In this document: positions 45,168 to 54,060 of the stretch, piece after piece | Numbering within the stretch: the first letter of the stretch is position 1 | Layout of the letters: each line of letters begins with the position of its first letter | Source of the DNA: Armatimonadetes bacterium Uphvl-Ar2 | GTDB taxonomy: Bacteria; Armatimonadota; Fimbriimonadia; Fimbriimonadales; Fimbriimonadaceae | Reading direction: 5' to 3' | NCBI GenBank assembly: GCA_002162095.1 | Contig: CP021424.1 | Coordinates: 1,984,001-2,048,000, forward strand | DNA length: 64,000 nt | Position numbers and translations under genes: made by a program | The notes under the pieces: model-generated | What the model was told of the DNA's origin: nothing | Seen by the model: the letters and a program-made list of their open reading frames with translations, nothing else | Databases searched by the model: none

Positions 45168-46259
45168 ATGACGGGCATGAGCGACCCGCGCCCGTTGGAC
45201 GAGATCCGCACCGAAATTGATGCGGTGGATGCCGACCTGGTGCGGTTGCTAAGCCGGCGCACCGAACTGGCGATTGAGGTCGGGCTGGTGAAGGGGCGCG
45301 ACGGGCAGCCGTTCTTCACTCCCGAGCGCGAACGAAGCGTCTACGAGAAGCTGCGCCGCCTCAACCCCGGGCCGCTGCGGGATGATCAGCTGATCGCCAT
45401 TTACCGCGAGGTCATCAGTGCAGCGCGGGCCAGTGAACAGCCGATGAAGGTGGCCTATTGGGGGCCGGAGGGCACTTACAGCCACTACGCCAGCACCCAG
45501 GTCTTTGGCAACAGCACCACATTTGTGCCCAAGGAGAGCATCCTCGACGTGTTCATGGCCGTGGAGCACCGTTTGGTGGATTACGGCGTGGTGCCGGTGG
45601 AGAACAGCACGGCCGGGGTGGTGCCGGAGACCCTGGACGGCTTCCCGCGCACCAACGTAAAGATTTGCGCTGAGCGCTATGTGCCCATCCACCACTGCTT
45701 GGTGAGTGCGGCGGCGGGCCGGCAGGAAGTGCAGCGGGTTTACGCCGGCAGCCAACCCCTGCGGCAGTGCCAAGCGTGGCTGAACACCTACCTGCCCGGC
45801 GTGGAGATTGTGGATGCGGCCCCCACGGCGCGGGCAGTGGCAATGGCAAAGAACGACCCGCACGGGGCAGCGATTGCCAACCGTTTGGCGGCCGATCTTT
45901 ATGACCTGCCGGTGCTAGATGAGCACATTGAGGATGACCCGCATAACCGCACGCGGTTTTTGGTGATTGGATTTAACGCGCCCGCCCGAACGGGCCGCGA
46001 CAAGACTTCGCTGATGTTTAATTTGCGTAACCAGCCCGGTGAGCTCTACCGAGCGCTAGGCGCCCTGGATCGCAATCAAGTGAACCTGCTGATGATTGAA
46101 AGCCGCCCGGCCCCGCGCAGCTCATTCGAATACATCTTCTTCTGCGATTGTGTAGGGCACCGCCACGATGCGAATGTGGACCAGGCGATGCTGGCCTTAA
46201 AGGCCTTGACCTTAGAAATCACGACGTTGGGCAGTTATCCATCCGATGAGCAAGAGTAG
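45168..46259 (+). CDS. pheA: Bifunctional chorismate mutase / prephenate dehydratase
   Basis: P-protein of phenylalanine biosynthesis: chorismate to prephenate to phenylpyruvate. The 363-residue protein has an AroQ chorismate mutase domain at about residues 5-90 (LDEIRTEIDAVDADLVRLLSRRTELAIEVG), a prephenate dehydratase domain from YWGPEGTYSHYAS through VVPVENSTAGVV and the catalytic NRTRFLVIG, and a C-terminal ACT domain (TSLMFNLRNQPGELYRALGAL; ESRPAPRSSFEYIFFCD) for phenylalanine feedback. ATG 45168 and 45177 are both possible. Divergent from the matrixin gene. Confidence 0.95.
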   Translation: MTGMSDPRPLDEIRTEIDAVDADLVRLLSRRTELAIEVGLVKGRDGQPFFTPERERSVYEKLRRLNPGPLRDDQLIAIYREVISAARASEQPMKVAYWGPEGTYSHYASTQVFGNSTTFVPKESILDVFMAVEHRLVDYGVVPVENSTAGVVPETLDGFPRTNVKICAERYVPIHHCLVSAAAGRQEVQRVYAGSQPLRQCQAWLNTYLPGVEIVDAAPTARAVAMAKNDPHGAAIANRLAADLYDLPVLDEHIEDDPHNRTRFLVIGFNAPARTGRDKTSLMFNLRNQPGELYRALGALDRNQVNLLMIESRPAPRSSFEYIFFCDCVGHRHDANVDQAMLALKALTLEITTLGSYPSDEQE

Positions 46260-46406
46260 CTGATAAATTTGCGGGTATCTAGCCTTCGATTCGAGGGATG
46301 AATTCTCATTCTGATTGCGAATGGGCTGAGTTTACGGAGTTATTGTCACGTTTCATTCGCCAGAGGGTAGACACACGGATAACTTTCCGTTAAGATGGAA
46401 TTATAA

Positions 46407-47189
46407 ATGTGGCTTTCGGTTGCTCTCTCGATAGCGATGCCTTACGGGGCATTGGCGCAGCCTTCCGCAGTGGTATCTGGAAGTTGGGATCGATCGGTCG
46501 TGATGGCGTCATCCCTGGCTCTGCTTGGGGGCGAAGGTTCACTTTCGGATGCCAGTTGGTCACTGGTGAACCGGAATGTGTTGATGGCCGAGGTCCAGGT
46601 GGCCGTAACTCGAGACGCGGTGCCGGTGGCATCTCGAGTCTCTGGTGTTCAGCCTGCCGATGTGGAAGCGCTTCTTCTCTCAGAGGCACTGACCCAAGGC
46701 TGGGTTCCGCTTGCCGAGACCCTAGAGGGGCTGCGGGCTCCGCTTTCGCTTGTGATCCGCATAAATAAAGAGCGATCGGGGGCTGCTGCCGTGAATGTGG
46801 CGGCAAAGAGTGGAGCACGGTCGCGAGTGGTGTTTCTGGCTTCCGATCCTGAAGTCATTCGCTATGCGAAAAATAAGATTCCCGAATCATTGGTTTTTTG
46901 GGAAGCTGACCGGGCGTTTGGTGAAGAGGACATCGCAGGTTTGGTGAACCGCTTGGTGCAGTCCCATGCTGATGGTGTGGCCACCACTGAGGAGCGCATC
47001 CATCCCGCCCTCGCCCGGGCAATGCGGCAGCAGGGGTATCCCCTCATGGCGCTGGACGTGACCCCGGGGAACGCCGTAGCCCGGCTCCGAGACTTGGGTG
47101 TTAACATTCTCCGTGCCGATGAGCCCGTGGATGTGCGCAGCGATCTCAAGGACCTTGAAGGTCAGCGCCCCTGGCACCTCGATTGGTGA
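46407..47189 (+). CDS. Exported protein resembling the C-terminal half of a GDPD barrel
   Basis: A 260-residue protein with a signal peptide (MWLSVALSIAMPYGALAQ). The first 110 residues match nothing I recognise. From about residue 130, SRVVFLASDPEVIRYAKNKIPESLVFWEAD, then ARAMRQQGYPLMALDVTPGNAVARLRDLGVNILRADEPVDVR, follows the last strands and helices of glycerophosphodiester phosphodiesterases. The N-terminal catalytic His and E-x-D residues of that family are absent, so it is probably not an active phosphodiesterase. ATG 46407 has AAGATGGA upstream. It ends at a shared terminator. Confidence 0.7.
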   Translation: MWLSVALSIAMPYGALAQPSAVVSGSWDRSVVMASSLALLGGEGSLSDASWSLVNRNVLMAEVQVAVTRDAVPVASRVSGVQPADVEALLLSEALTQGWVPLAETLEGLRAPLSLVIRINKERSGAAAVNVAAKSGARSRVVFLASDPEVIRYAKNKIPESLVFWEADRAFGEEDIAGLVNRLVQSHADGVATTEERIHPALARAMRQQGYPLMALDVTPGNAVARLRDLGVNILRADEPVDVRSDLKDLEGQRPWHLDW

Positions 47190-47201
47190 CCCGGCCAACG
47201 T

Positions 47202-47250
47202 AAAGAAAAGCCCCCAGGGGATGCTGTCGCATCCGCCTGGGGGTTCTTTC
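47202..47250. terminator. Bidirectional terminator between GDPD-like and nrdJ genes
   Basis: CCCCCAGG (47211-47218) pairs with CCTGGGGG (47236-47243), with an inner GGATGC/GCATCC stem. A-rich sequence precedes and T-rich sequence follows, serving both convergent genes. Confidence 0.88.
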
Positions 47251-47264
47251 ATTCTCCCACTTGA

Positions 47265-50200
47265 TTAGGAGCAGCCGCTGGTGCTGCCGCAGGTGTTGCA
47301 CTTCAGGCACACCCCGTTGCGCACCAGGGTGAACGCCCCGCACTCGCCGCAGGGGTCACCTTCGTAACCCTTCAGGCGGGCTTCCCGGATCTTCTCCGTG
47401 CGTTGGTCGGCCACCATACTCACCCGCTCTTGGATCGCGACTCGTTCCACCTTGCGGGTTGGCATCACCTGGGCAAAAGGCGGGTCCTGCGGCTCCAGCG
47501 TCGGGCTCAGCATCGAAGGGGTGGTGTCCAGGCCCTTGTTGAACCCACGCGAATCGTGGTTCTCGCGGCTCACCGGCAGCACGCCGTTGTCCATCTCTTT
47601 CTCTTCCTCGAACTCCAGCGCGGGCTGGCTCGGGCCGCCGACGGTATCGGCGCGCAGGTCTTCGGGGCGGACCTGCACCAGGTCGGTGCGGCCCAGGTAG
47701 GTCATCGCCAGTTCCCGGAAAAGGTAGTCGATGACCGAAGTGGACATCTTGATGTTGTCGTGCCCTTGCACCGGACCGTTGGGCTCGAAGCGGGTGAAGA
47801 CGAAGGCCTCCACGAACTCTTCCAGCGGCACCCCGTATTGCAGGCCCAGCGAAACCGCAATGGCGAAGCAGTTCATGAGCGAGCGGTAGGCCGCTCCTTC
47901 CCGGTGCATGTCCACGAAGATTTCGCCGATGGTGCCGTCTTCGTATTCGCCGGTGCGCAGGTACACCTTGTGGCCGGAGATGCGCGCCTTTTGCGTGTAG
48001 CCGCGTCGTCGGGCGGGCATGGCGCGTCGCCGCGCGATGTACCGGTAGACCAGGCGTTGTGCCACCTGGGCGACTTCTTCCTGTCGGTTCTCGGGCTCGG
48101 TGGTGGCCGGGCCTTCGAGCGTGGCTTCCAGAATCGCGGCCGCCGCATCGTCCGAGCTGGAGTTCAGCGGTTGGCTGAGCTTGCTACCGTCTCGGTAAAG
48201 GGCGTTCGCCTTCAGGCCGAGCCGCCAGGACATCAGATACGACTCGTCGATGTCTTCAATCGTCGCATTGGCGGGCAAGTTGATCGTCTTGCTAATCGCG
48301 CCGCTGAGGAACGGCTGGGCCGCCGCCATCATGCGGATGTGGCCGTGCGCGTGGATGAAGCGCTCACCCTTGCGACCGCACTTGTTGGCGCAGTCGAACA
48401 CCGGCAGGTGCTCGGGGCGCAGGTGCGGGGCGCCTTCGATGGTCATTGTGCCGCAGACGTAGTCGTTGGCGGCTTCGATTTCGGCCTTGGTGAAGCCCAG
48501 CGCCGGGAGCATGTCGAACGACCAGTCGTTCAGTTGCTCGTCCGTCAGGCCGAGTTCATTGCGGCAGAAGTCTTCGCCCAGCGTCCACTTGTTGAACGCG
48601 AACTTGAGTTCAAAAGCACTTTCCAGCCCAGATTCCAGCTTGGCCAGCGCTTCGTCGGTGAATCCGCGCTGGCGAAGGGTGTCGTGGTTGATGCCCGGGG
48701 CGCCTTCCAGGGTGCCCGCGCCCACCGCGTACTTGACAATCGCTTCGATCTGCTCCGAGGCATAGCCCAGTTTGCGCAAGGCCACCGGGATGCTTTGGTT
48801 GATGATCTTGAAGTAACCACCGCCGGCGAGCTTCTTGAACTTCACGAGCGCGAAGTCCGGCTCGATGCCGGTGGTGTCACAGTCCATGATCAAGCCAATC
48901 GTGCCCGTGGGGGCCAGCACCGTCACCTGCGCGTTGCGGTAACCGTGTGCTTCACCGAGCGTTAGGGATTGATCCCAGGCGTCGCGGGCGGCCGCCAGTA
49001 GGTCATCCGGCGTGTCCGAGGGGTTGATGCCCATCGGCTTGATATCTAGCGCTTCGTATTCGGATTCGGCCGCATTGTAGGCGGCGCGGCGGTGGTTACG
49101 AATCACGCGCAGCATGGAATCGCGGTTCTCTTCGTAGCGCGGGAAGGTGCCGATCTCGCTGGCCATGGCTGCGCTCGTCGCGTAGCTGTCGCCACCGAGG
49201 ATCGAAGTCAAAGCGCCCGCGATGCCGAAGCCTTCCGGGCTGTCGTAGGGGATGCCCATCTGCATCAGCAGAGCGCCCAGGTTGGCGTAGCCCAGGCCCA
49301 GGGTGCGGTAGTCGTAGCTCAGCTGGGCGATTTCGCGGCTGGGGAACTGCGCCATCAGCACGCTGATTTCCAGCACCACCGTCCAGAGGCGGATGGCGTG
49401 GCGATAGCCCTCGATGTCGAACTCGCCGGTTTCCGCGTTGTAGAACTTGACCAGGTTGATGCTCGCCAGGTTGCAGGCGGTGTCATCCAGGAACATGTAT
49501 TCCGAGCACGGGTTGCTGGCGTTGATGCGCCCACCGGCCGGGCACGTGTGCCAGTCGTTAATGGTCGTGTCGTACTGCGTGCCGGGGTCGGCGCAGGCCC
49601 AGGCGGCCTGGCAGATTTGATCCCAGAGCTCCCGGGCGCGAATCGTCTTCACGGTCGTACCGTTGGTGCGAGCCTTCAATTCCCACTCGCGGTCTTCTTC
49701 CACCGCGCGGAGGAAGTCGTTGCTCAGGCGCACCGAGTTGTTGGAGTTCTGGCCGGAGACGGTGACGTAGGCTTCGCTTTCGTAGCCCGTGTCGAACACC
49801 GGAAACTCAATGTGCGTAGTGCCTTGCTCGGCAAGCTGGATGGCCCGCTGAATGTAGTTCGGGCTGATCCCGGCCACCTTGGCCTCGGCCACGGCGGCGC
49901 GCAGGCCCGGGTTGTGGCGCGGGTTGAACTTGTTCTCACCCTCGCCGGCGTGGGCCGCCCTCACAATTGCATTGAGGTGGCGCTCATTCAGCAGGCTGCC
50001 CGTCACCAGGGCGGCCACCTTCTGCTCTTCGATCACCTTCCAGTTCACGAAGGTCTCGATATCCGGGTGGTCTACATCTAGGCACACCATCTTGGCGGCG
50101 CGGCGCGTGGTGCCCCCACTCTTGATGGCCCCGGCGCTGCGGTCACCGACGCGAAGGAAACTCATCAGGCCGCTCGATCGGCCGCCACCGCTCAGCCGTT

Positions 50201-50843
50201 CGTTCTCTGCGCGAATGCGGCTAAAGTTCGTTCCGACCCCACTGCCGTACTTAAAGATGCGCGCCTCGCGCGTCCACAGGTCCATGATCCCACCTTCATT
50301 GACCAGGTCGTCGCTCACGCTGAGGATGAAGCAGGCGTGCGGTTGCGGCCGCTCGTAAGCGTTGGTGCTGCGCTCCAGTTCGCCGCTCACCGGGTGAACG
50401 TAGTAGTGCCCCTGGGGATTGCCCGTAATCCCATAGGCAAAGTGCAAGCCCGTGTTGAACCACTGCGGGCTGTTCGGCGCGGCCCGCTGGTCGGCCAGCA
50501 TGTACTTCAGTTCGTCTTCAAACGCCTGCGCACTTTCGGCATCACTAAAGTAGCCGTAGTGTTCGCCCCAGTGGCGCCAGCAACCGGCCAACCGGTGGAA
50601 GACCTGGCGGCTATCCGTTTCGGCGCCGTCGGAACCATCGGCCTGCGGCACCCCGGCCTTGCGGAAGTACTTCTGCGCCAGGATGTCGGTGGCCACCTGC
50701 GACCACGTCTCCGGCACCATCACTTCCTCCATGCGGAAAACAACGCTGCCATCCGGGTTCCGGATTTCGCTGGTCCGAGGCACGAAGTTCAAACTTGCGT
50801 AGGGGTCTTGGCTCTCGGCGGTGAAGTATCGGGCAATTTTCAT
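47265..50843 (-). CDS. nrdJ: Adenosylcobalamin-dependent (class II) ribonucleotide reductase
   Basis: Reduces ribonucleotides to deoxyribonucleotides using a radical from adenosylcobalamin, without oxygen. The 1,192-residue protein has the large-subunit core ([52 protein letters not shown]), glycyl/thiyl barrel region [24 protein letters not shown], and a C-terminal tail with CxxC pairs ([15 protein letters not shown]) that relays electrons or binds zinc. Length is normal for the long NrdJ type. ATG 50843 lies 42 bases after the nrdR stop. A B12 riboswitch is not evident. The pair nrdR-nrdJ is a plausible operon from the promoter at 51461. Confidence 0.96.
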   Translation of the reverse strand: MKIARYFTAESQDPYASLNFVPRTSEIRNPDGSVVFRMEEVMVPETWSQVATDILAQKYFRKAGVPQADGSDGAETDSRQVFHRLAGCWRHWGEHYGYFSDAESAQAFEDELKYMLADQRAAPNSPQWFNTGLHFAYGITGNPQGHYYVHPVSGELERSTNAYERPQPHACFILSVSDDLVNEGGIMDLWTREARIFKYGSGVGTNFSRIRAENERLSGGGRSSGLMSFLRVGDRSAGAIKSGGTTRRAAKMVCLDVDHPDIETFVNWKVIEEQKVAALVTGSLLNERHLNAIVRAAHAGEGENKFNPRHNPGLRAAVAEAKVAGISPNYIQRAIQLAEQGTTHIEFPVFDTGYESEAYVTVSGQNSNNSVRLSNDFLRAVEEDREWELKARTNGTTVKTIRARELWDQICQAAWACADPGTQYDTTINDWHTCPAGGRINASNPCSEYMFLDDTACNLASINLVKFYNAETGEFDIEGYRHAIRLWTVVLEISVLMAQFPSREIAQLSYDYRTLGLGYANLGALLMQMGIPYDSPEGFGIAGALTSILGGDSYATSAAMASEIGTFPRYEENRDSMLRVIRNHRRAAYNAAESEYEALDIKPMGINPSDTPDDLLAAARDAWDQSLTLGEAHGYRNAQVTVLAPTGTIGLIMDCDTTGIEPDFALVKFKKLAGGGYFKIINQSIPVALRKLGYASEQIEAIVKYAVGAGTLEGAPGINHDTLRQRGFTDEALAKLESGLESAFELKFAFNKWTLGEDFCRNELGLTDEQLNDWSFDMLPALGFTKAEIEAANDYVCGTMTIEGAPHLRPEHLPVFDCANKCGRKGERFIHAHGHIRMMAAAQPFLSGAISKTINLPANATIEDIDESYLMSWRLGLKANALYRDGSKLSQPLNSSSDDAAAAILEATLEGPATTEPENRQEEVAQVAQRLVYRYIARRRAMPARRRGYTQKARISGHKVYLRTGEYEDGTIGEIFVDMHREGAAYRSLMNCFAIAVSLGLQYGVPLEEFVEAFVFTRFEPNGPVQGHDNIKMSTSVIDYLFRELAMTYLGRTDLVQVRPEDLRADTVGGPSQPALEFEEEKEMDNGVLPVSRENHDSRGFNKGLDTTPSMLSPTLEPQDPPFAQVMPTRKVERVAIQERVSMVADQRTEKIREARLKGYEGDPCGECGAFTLVRNGVCLKCNTCGSTSGCS

Positions 50844-50872
50844 GAGGTTCTTCCTTGATTATGATTGGAGGA

Positions 50873-50888
50873 GTAGACAAATATCTAC
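50873..50888. promoter_or_regulatory. 16-bp imperfect palindrome in the nrdR-nrdJ junction
   Basis: GTAGACAAATATCTAC: five-base arms GTAGA/TCTAC around an AT-rich core. Its size and form resemble NrdR boxes, but sequence identity to the consensus is poor and a second box is not seen. It overlaps the nrdR stop codon. Confidence 0.35.
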
Positions 50889-51433
50889 ATGCTCTCCAGC
50901 GGCAATGTGGGTTGCCGGAATGTGCCGTCGTCGCCGTGCAGGCGAGAGACGAGCTGAGGGGGCGGCGCATCGGTGAGGGCTTGCAGGGTCGAGACTTCAT
51001 CCACCAGCCGGACAAACTCGTCCGGAGTCGAAAAGCGACCGTACACGCTGGCGAATCGCACAAAGGCGACTCGGTCAATGCGCCACAGGGCGGCCATGAC
51101 TCGCTCGGCGATTTCTCGCGTGGTGACCTCCTCGTCACCCAGATCTTGCAGATCTCGTTCGATGTCTTCGGCCAGGCCCCGAATCTGTTCCATGGTGACC
51201 GGGCGTTTGCCGCACGGGATCATCATGCTGCCCACGATCTTCTCGCGATTGAACTCCACGCGGGTGCCGTCTCTTTTCACAACAAAAACCCGCATCCGTT
51301 CGATCTCCTCGAACGTCGTGTATCTTCGTGCGCAGTTAAGACACTGCCTCCGACGGCGAATCGCCTGGCCGTCGCGCGCGGGGCGCGATTCCAAGACTCT
51401 TAACTCAGCCGTTCCGCAGTGAGGGCAATCCAT
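50885..51433 (-). CDS. nrdR: Transcriptional repressor NrdR
   Basis: Repressor of ribonucleotide reductase genes that senses ATP/dATP. The 182-residue protein has the N-terminal zinc ribbon MDCPHCG...RRRQCLNCARRYTTFE and an ATP-cone (VVKRDGTRVEFNREKIVGSMMIPCGKRPV). The C-terminal tail of about 35 residues is a bit longer than average. It lies directly before nrdJ on the same strand, so autoregulation with nrdJ is expected. The start ATG 51433 follows a well-formed promoter. Confidence 0.96.
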   Translation of the reverse strand: MDCPHCGTAELRVLESRPARDGQAIRRRRQCLNCARRYTTFEEIERMRVFVVKRDGTRVEFNREKIVGSMMIPCGKRPVTMEQIRGLAEDIERDLQDLGDEEVTTREIAERVMAALWRIDRVAFVRFASVYGRFSTPDEFVRLVDEVSTLQALTDAPPPQLVSRLHGDDGTFRQPTLPLESM

Positions 51434-51460
51434 CGTGGCTCCATATCTAGGGGCTCCGTG

Positions 51461-51490
51461 ACGTTACCGCCCCCAGGGGTAGCGTGTCAA
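51461..51490 (-). promoter_or_regulatory. Promoter of nrdR-nrdJ
   Basis: Minus strand: perfect -35 TTGACA (51490-51485), an 18-bp spacer containing a CCCCTGGGG palindrome, and -10 TAACGT (51466-51461), about 28 bases before ATG 51433. A GGAGCC direct repeat lies downstream at 51436-51458. Confidence 0.65.
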
Positions 51491-51517
51491 GACGGTTTTT
51501 CTCTTTTTTCCATCCAC

Positions 51518-51557
51518 GGGTTTTCCCGCCTCAAACGGCCCGAAGTGGGGAAAACCC
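51518..51557. repeat. 10-bp inverted repeat between the small RNA and the nrdR promoter
   Basis: GGGTTTTCCC (51518-51527) pairs perfectly with GGGAAAACCC (51548-51557) over a 20-base loop. There is no terminal T tract on the plus strand, and an A-rich tract follows on the minus strand, so its role is unclear. Confidence 0.6.
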
Positions 51558-51561
51558 ATCG

Positions 51562-51585
51562 AAAAAAGCCCCCCAGATGGGGGGC
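51562..51585 (-). terminator. Strong intrinsic terminator on the minus strand
   Basis: A 7-bp GC stem (GCCCCCC/GGGGGGC) with a four-base loop and six T. It faces away from galT and ends before the nrdR promoter, so it must terminate a separate transcript in the 51586-51780 interval. Confidence 0.85.
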
Positions 51586-51732
51586 TAAAGGGGTGACACG
51601 GGCCCTGCGAATCAGGATCGAATCCGGACCGTGGAAACCGAGGATCACCGACGCCAATGGGGATTGACAATCCGCCTGAACACCACCGAGGCCGTTGCGT
51701 ATATTCGACCAGGAAATCAGCGCGAGTCCCCC
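51562..51732 (-). ncRNA. Candidate structured small RNA of about 170 nt (6S-like rod?)
   Basis: Between nrdR and galT about 150 bp without a gene precede a strong minus-strand terminator. Read on that strand, the two ends pair into a long imperfect rod: GGGG/CCCC, GAC/GTC, CG/CG, CTG/CAG, then a 7x7 internal loop, GGTCGAAT/ATTCGAtCC, an 8x1 loop, CGGCC/GGtCCG and GTGG/CCAC, with an apical hairpin GGATT-GTC-AATCC. Size, rod shape with an open middle, and terminator recall 6S RNA, which binds RNA polymerase. No 6S consensus motif is certain and the promoter is not clear. It does not match the cobalamin riboswitch, SRP RNA or RNase P that I know. Confidence 0.42.
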
Positions 51733-51780
51733 TAACTTCTGGACCTTTTCGATGAGGCCAGCCGCGGTAGTCTCGCCGCC

Positions 51781-52776
51781 ATGAACGGGCCGCACCGCCG
51801 GTGGAACCCCTTGCAACGCGAGTGGGTGTTGGTGTCGCCCCACCGAACGCAGCGGCCTTGGCAGGGCGCGGAAGAGGCACCGCCTCCGCCCGTGCCGGCT
51901 TACGATCCCAACTGCTACCTCTGCCCGGGCAACGCACGGGTGGGCGGGGTGCAGAACCCCAACTACACCGGCCCGACTTCTTTTGCCAACGATTTCCCGG
52001 CTCTCTTGCCCGAGATGGCAGATGAGGTGGTTTCGAATGATCTCTTCCGTGCCGAAAATGTGGCGGGGACCTGCGAGGTCATCTGCTACGGCCCGGACCA
52101 CGGCCGGCACCTTGCCCAGTTTGCGCCCGACGAAATGCGCGCCGTCATTGATCTGTGGGCGGCCACCACCGAGCGGCTGGGGGCCACCTACCCGTGGGTG
52201 CAAATCTTTGAGAATCGGGGCGCGGCCATGGGAGCCAGCAACCCGCATCCCCACGGGCAGGTGTGGGCGTGCAGCTGGATGCCGGAAATCCCCGCTCGCG
52301 AGGATGCGGCGCAGCGTGTCTACTATAGTGAGCACGGGCGGACTCTTTTGAGTGACGTGATGGAGGCTGAACTTGCACGGGGGGACCGGGTGGTGGCGGC
52401 CAGTGCCGAGTGGGTGTGGTGGGTGCCGTTTTGGGCGGTGTGGCCGTTCGAGACGATGTTGGCCCCGCGCCGCCCGGTGGCCCGGCTGACCGAATTGGAT
52501 GAAGCGCAACGGGCCGATCTCGCCGAGTTTCTACCCGCGTGCATTCGCCGCTACGATGCACTCTTTGGGGTGCCGTTCCCCTATTCGATGGGGTGGCTCG
52601 GGGCTCCGTTTGGGGCGGGGGCGTATCATTGGACGATCCATGCCCATTTCATGCCGCCGCTCTTGCGCTCAGCGTCGGTGCGCAAGTGGATGGTGGGGTT
52701 CGAGCTCCTGGCCATGCCCCAGCGCGATCTCACCGCCGAGCAGGCCGCCCAGCGCTTGCGTGAGTGTCTTCGCTAA
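51781..52776 (+). CDS. galT: Galactose-1-phosphate uridylyltransferase
   Basis: Leloir-pathway enzyme exchanging UMP between UDP-glucose and galactose-1-phosphate. The 331-residue protein has the zinc CYLCPGN, FANDFPAL, and the active-site N-P-H-P-H-G in ASNPHPHGQVWA with the nucleophilic second His. YHWTIHAHFMPPLLR carries the C-terminal zinc/phosphate His residues. It is the standard length. ATG 51781 lacks a strong ribosome-binding site. galK and galE are not nearby. It converges with the DUF1289 gene, and the two stop codons overlap. Confidence 0.94.
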   Translation: MNGPHRRWNPLQREWVLVSPHRTQRPWQGAEEAPPPPVPAYDPNCYLCPGNARVGGVQNPNYTGPTSFANDFPALLPEMADEVVSNDLFRAENVAGTCEVICYGPDHGRHLAQFAPDEMRAVIDLWAATTERLGATYPWVQIFENRGAAMGASNPHPHGQVWACSWMPEIPAREDAAQRVYYSEHGRTLLSDVMEAELARGDRVVAASAEWVWWVPFWAVWPFETMLAPRRPVARLTELDEAQRADLAEFLPACIRRYDALFGVPFPYSMGWLGAPFGAGAYHWTIHAHFMPPLLRSASVRKWMVGFELLAMPQRDLTAEQAAQRLRECLR

Positions 52777-52979
52777 TCCGAAGAAGCACCTAGGCGGGCG
52801 CGTGCAATTTTGCAAATTCGAGCGCGTTCGGCCTCGGAAGCCAGACTCCAATCGGAAATCTCAGCCAAGGTCCGCCCACACCCCGTGCATGCACCCTCGG
52901 GGTTCAACCGGCACACCCGAATACAAGGCGATTCAACCAGCCCCGAGCGGGATGCGGGGGCGGACGACGGCACTTGCAC
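52773..52979 (-). CDS. DUF1289-family Cys-rich small protein
   Basis: A 68-residue protein with the DUF1289 signature SPCIRVCRLNPEGACTGCGRTLAEISDWS: four Cys likely binding a metal. Family function is unknown. GTG 52979 gives a 17-residue leader before the motif. It is short for a gene, but the motif is highly specific. Its TAG overlaps the galT stop on the other strand. Confidence 0.85.
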   Translation of the reverse strand: MQVPSSAPASRSGLVESPCIRVCRLNPEGACTGCGRTLAEISDWSLASEAERARICKIARARLGASSD

Positions 52980-53068
52980 AGTGGGAGTCTAGACGGACCC
53001 GCCCGCCCATGCGGTGCAGACCGCAAGAAACTTGGCCCTCACGCCCCCAAAACGAGTAGAGCCTCCGC

Positions 53069-53074
53069 TACAAT
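53069..53074 (+). promoter_or_regulatory. Possible -10 TACAAT of the M14 amidase gene
   Basis: TACAAT lies 21 bases before GTG 53096. No convincing -35 is seen. Confidence 0.35.
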
Positions 53075-53095
53075 CACCTCAGCGGGCGCAATGCA

Positions 53096-53809
53096 GTGGG
53101 AAGACTTCTTGGACTCGGTTGGATGGGGGTGTTGCCCGCGATGAGCCTGGGCCTGTATTCCGAGAGCACCATCGGCCACAGCGTGAAGGGCGAGCCCATC
53201 CTTTGCTATAGCGTGGGCGTGGGCGTGGGCATGGCTGCGGTGCTGGTCATCGGGGGCACGCACGGCGATGAGATCGAAGGGGTGTGGCTGGTGGAGAAGT
53301 TCCTGGCCGATGCCAAAGCCAAGGACTGGGATCTCACCGAACAAACGATCTACATCATCCCCCGCCACAACCCGGATGGCATTGCCGCCCGCACCCGCCA
53401 CAACGCCAACGGGGTGGACCTGAATCGCAACTTCACCGAAGGCTGGGAACCCACGCCCAGCGCCCAGCGCTACCACCCCGGCCCGAACGCTTTGAGCGAG
53501 CCCGAGACCCGCGCGTTGGTCAATTTCATTGCCATACGCCCCGAGATCAAGCGTGTGGTCACCATCCACACGCCCTTTGATTTCATCGACTACGACGGGG
53601 ATGAGGCCAAGCGCTTGGCCGAGCTGATGAGCGCTAAGAACGGCATGCCCGTGAAGCGGATTGAATACGCTACGCCGGGTTCCTTGGGGCACTTTTGCCG
53701 GGCGCGAAACCTGCCCCTGGTGACGGTGGAATTGCCCAAAGGGGGCACCCCGGATTCGCTGTGGGCAAAGCACCGGGATGCCCTGTGGGCGTTTGTGAAG
53801 GGAAGCTAG
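53096..53809 (+). CDS. M14-family peptidase, murein peptide amidase (MpaA)-like
   Basis: A 237-residue zinc peptidase-like protein. Zinc ligands are His-x-x-Glu in VIGGTHGDEIEG and His in VVTIHTPFDF; GVDLNRNFTEGW binds substrate, and the catalytic Glu is likely in VTVELPKGG. The size and motif spacing fit MpaA, which trims tripeptides from recycled peptidoglycan. GTG 53096 gives a short hydrophobic lead (MGRLLGLGWMGVLPAMS); ATG 53141 is a shorter alternative that fits MpaA better. GTGGGC is repeated three times at 53214-53231 and encodes SVGVGVG before the core strand. Confidence 0.85.
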   Translation: MGRLLGLGWMGVLPAMSLGLYSESTIGHSVKGEPILCYSVGVGVGMAAVLVIGGTHGDEIEGVWLVEKFLADAKAKDWDLTEQTIYIIPRHNPDGIAARTRHNANGVDLNRNFTEGWEPTPSAQRYHPGPNALSEPETRALVNFIAIRPEIKRVVTIHTPFDFIDYDGDEAKRLAELMSAKNGMPVKRIEYATPGSLGHFCRARNLPLVTVELPKGGTPDSLWAKHRDALWAFVKGS

Positions 53810-53819
53810 ACCGCGCGGC

Positions 53820-53975
53820 TTAGTGGCAACTGGTGCACGCTTCCACGCCGGCATCGGCGGCGATGGGTGCGGGTTCGGTTTCGGCTCGGTCCAGACGGTT
53901 GGACTGAATGGTGGCAAACGAGAGGGCCGCGAGAATCAGGCCGACGACGACGAGGGAAATGGCTTTCAGTTGCAC
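53820..53975 (-). CDS. 51-residue membrane microprotein ending in CTSCH
   Basis: A small open frame with a good translation signal: AAAGGAG six bases before GTG 53975. The product has a single N-terminal helix (ISLVVVGLILAALSFATI), an acidic Pro/Ala linker and ends in ACTSCH, a C-x-x-C-H sequence at the extreme C-terminus. C-x-x-C-H is the haem c attachment motif, so a minimal anchored haem peptide is possible; a thiol-redox or metal site is an alternative. I know no family of this form. It diverges from the GHL10 gene, 85 bp away. Confidence 0.6.
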   Translation of the reverse strand: MQLKAISLVVVGLILAALSFATIQSNRLDRAETEPAPIAADAGVEACTSCH

Positions 53976-54060
53976 AACTAGCTCCTTTGCGTACAAGTCA
54001 TGAGGGGGCGCGGGCGTTCCCTCTATTCCTCTCGCTCGTACAACATAGGGGTTCCCAACC

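Noticed and set aside
50845-51780. Cobalamin riboswitch before nrdR-nrdJ
   Set aside because: No B12 box or other conserved core could be found in the leader; the structured element here ends in its own terminator before the nrdR promoter.
53214-53231. GTGGGC triple repeat as a phase-variable coding tract
   Set aside because: The unit is six bases, so slippage would not shift the frame, and only three copies are present.
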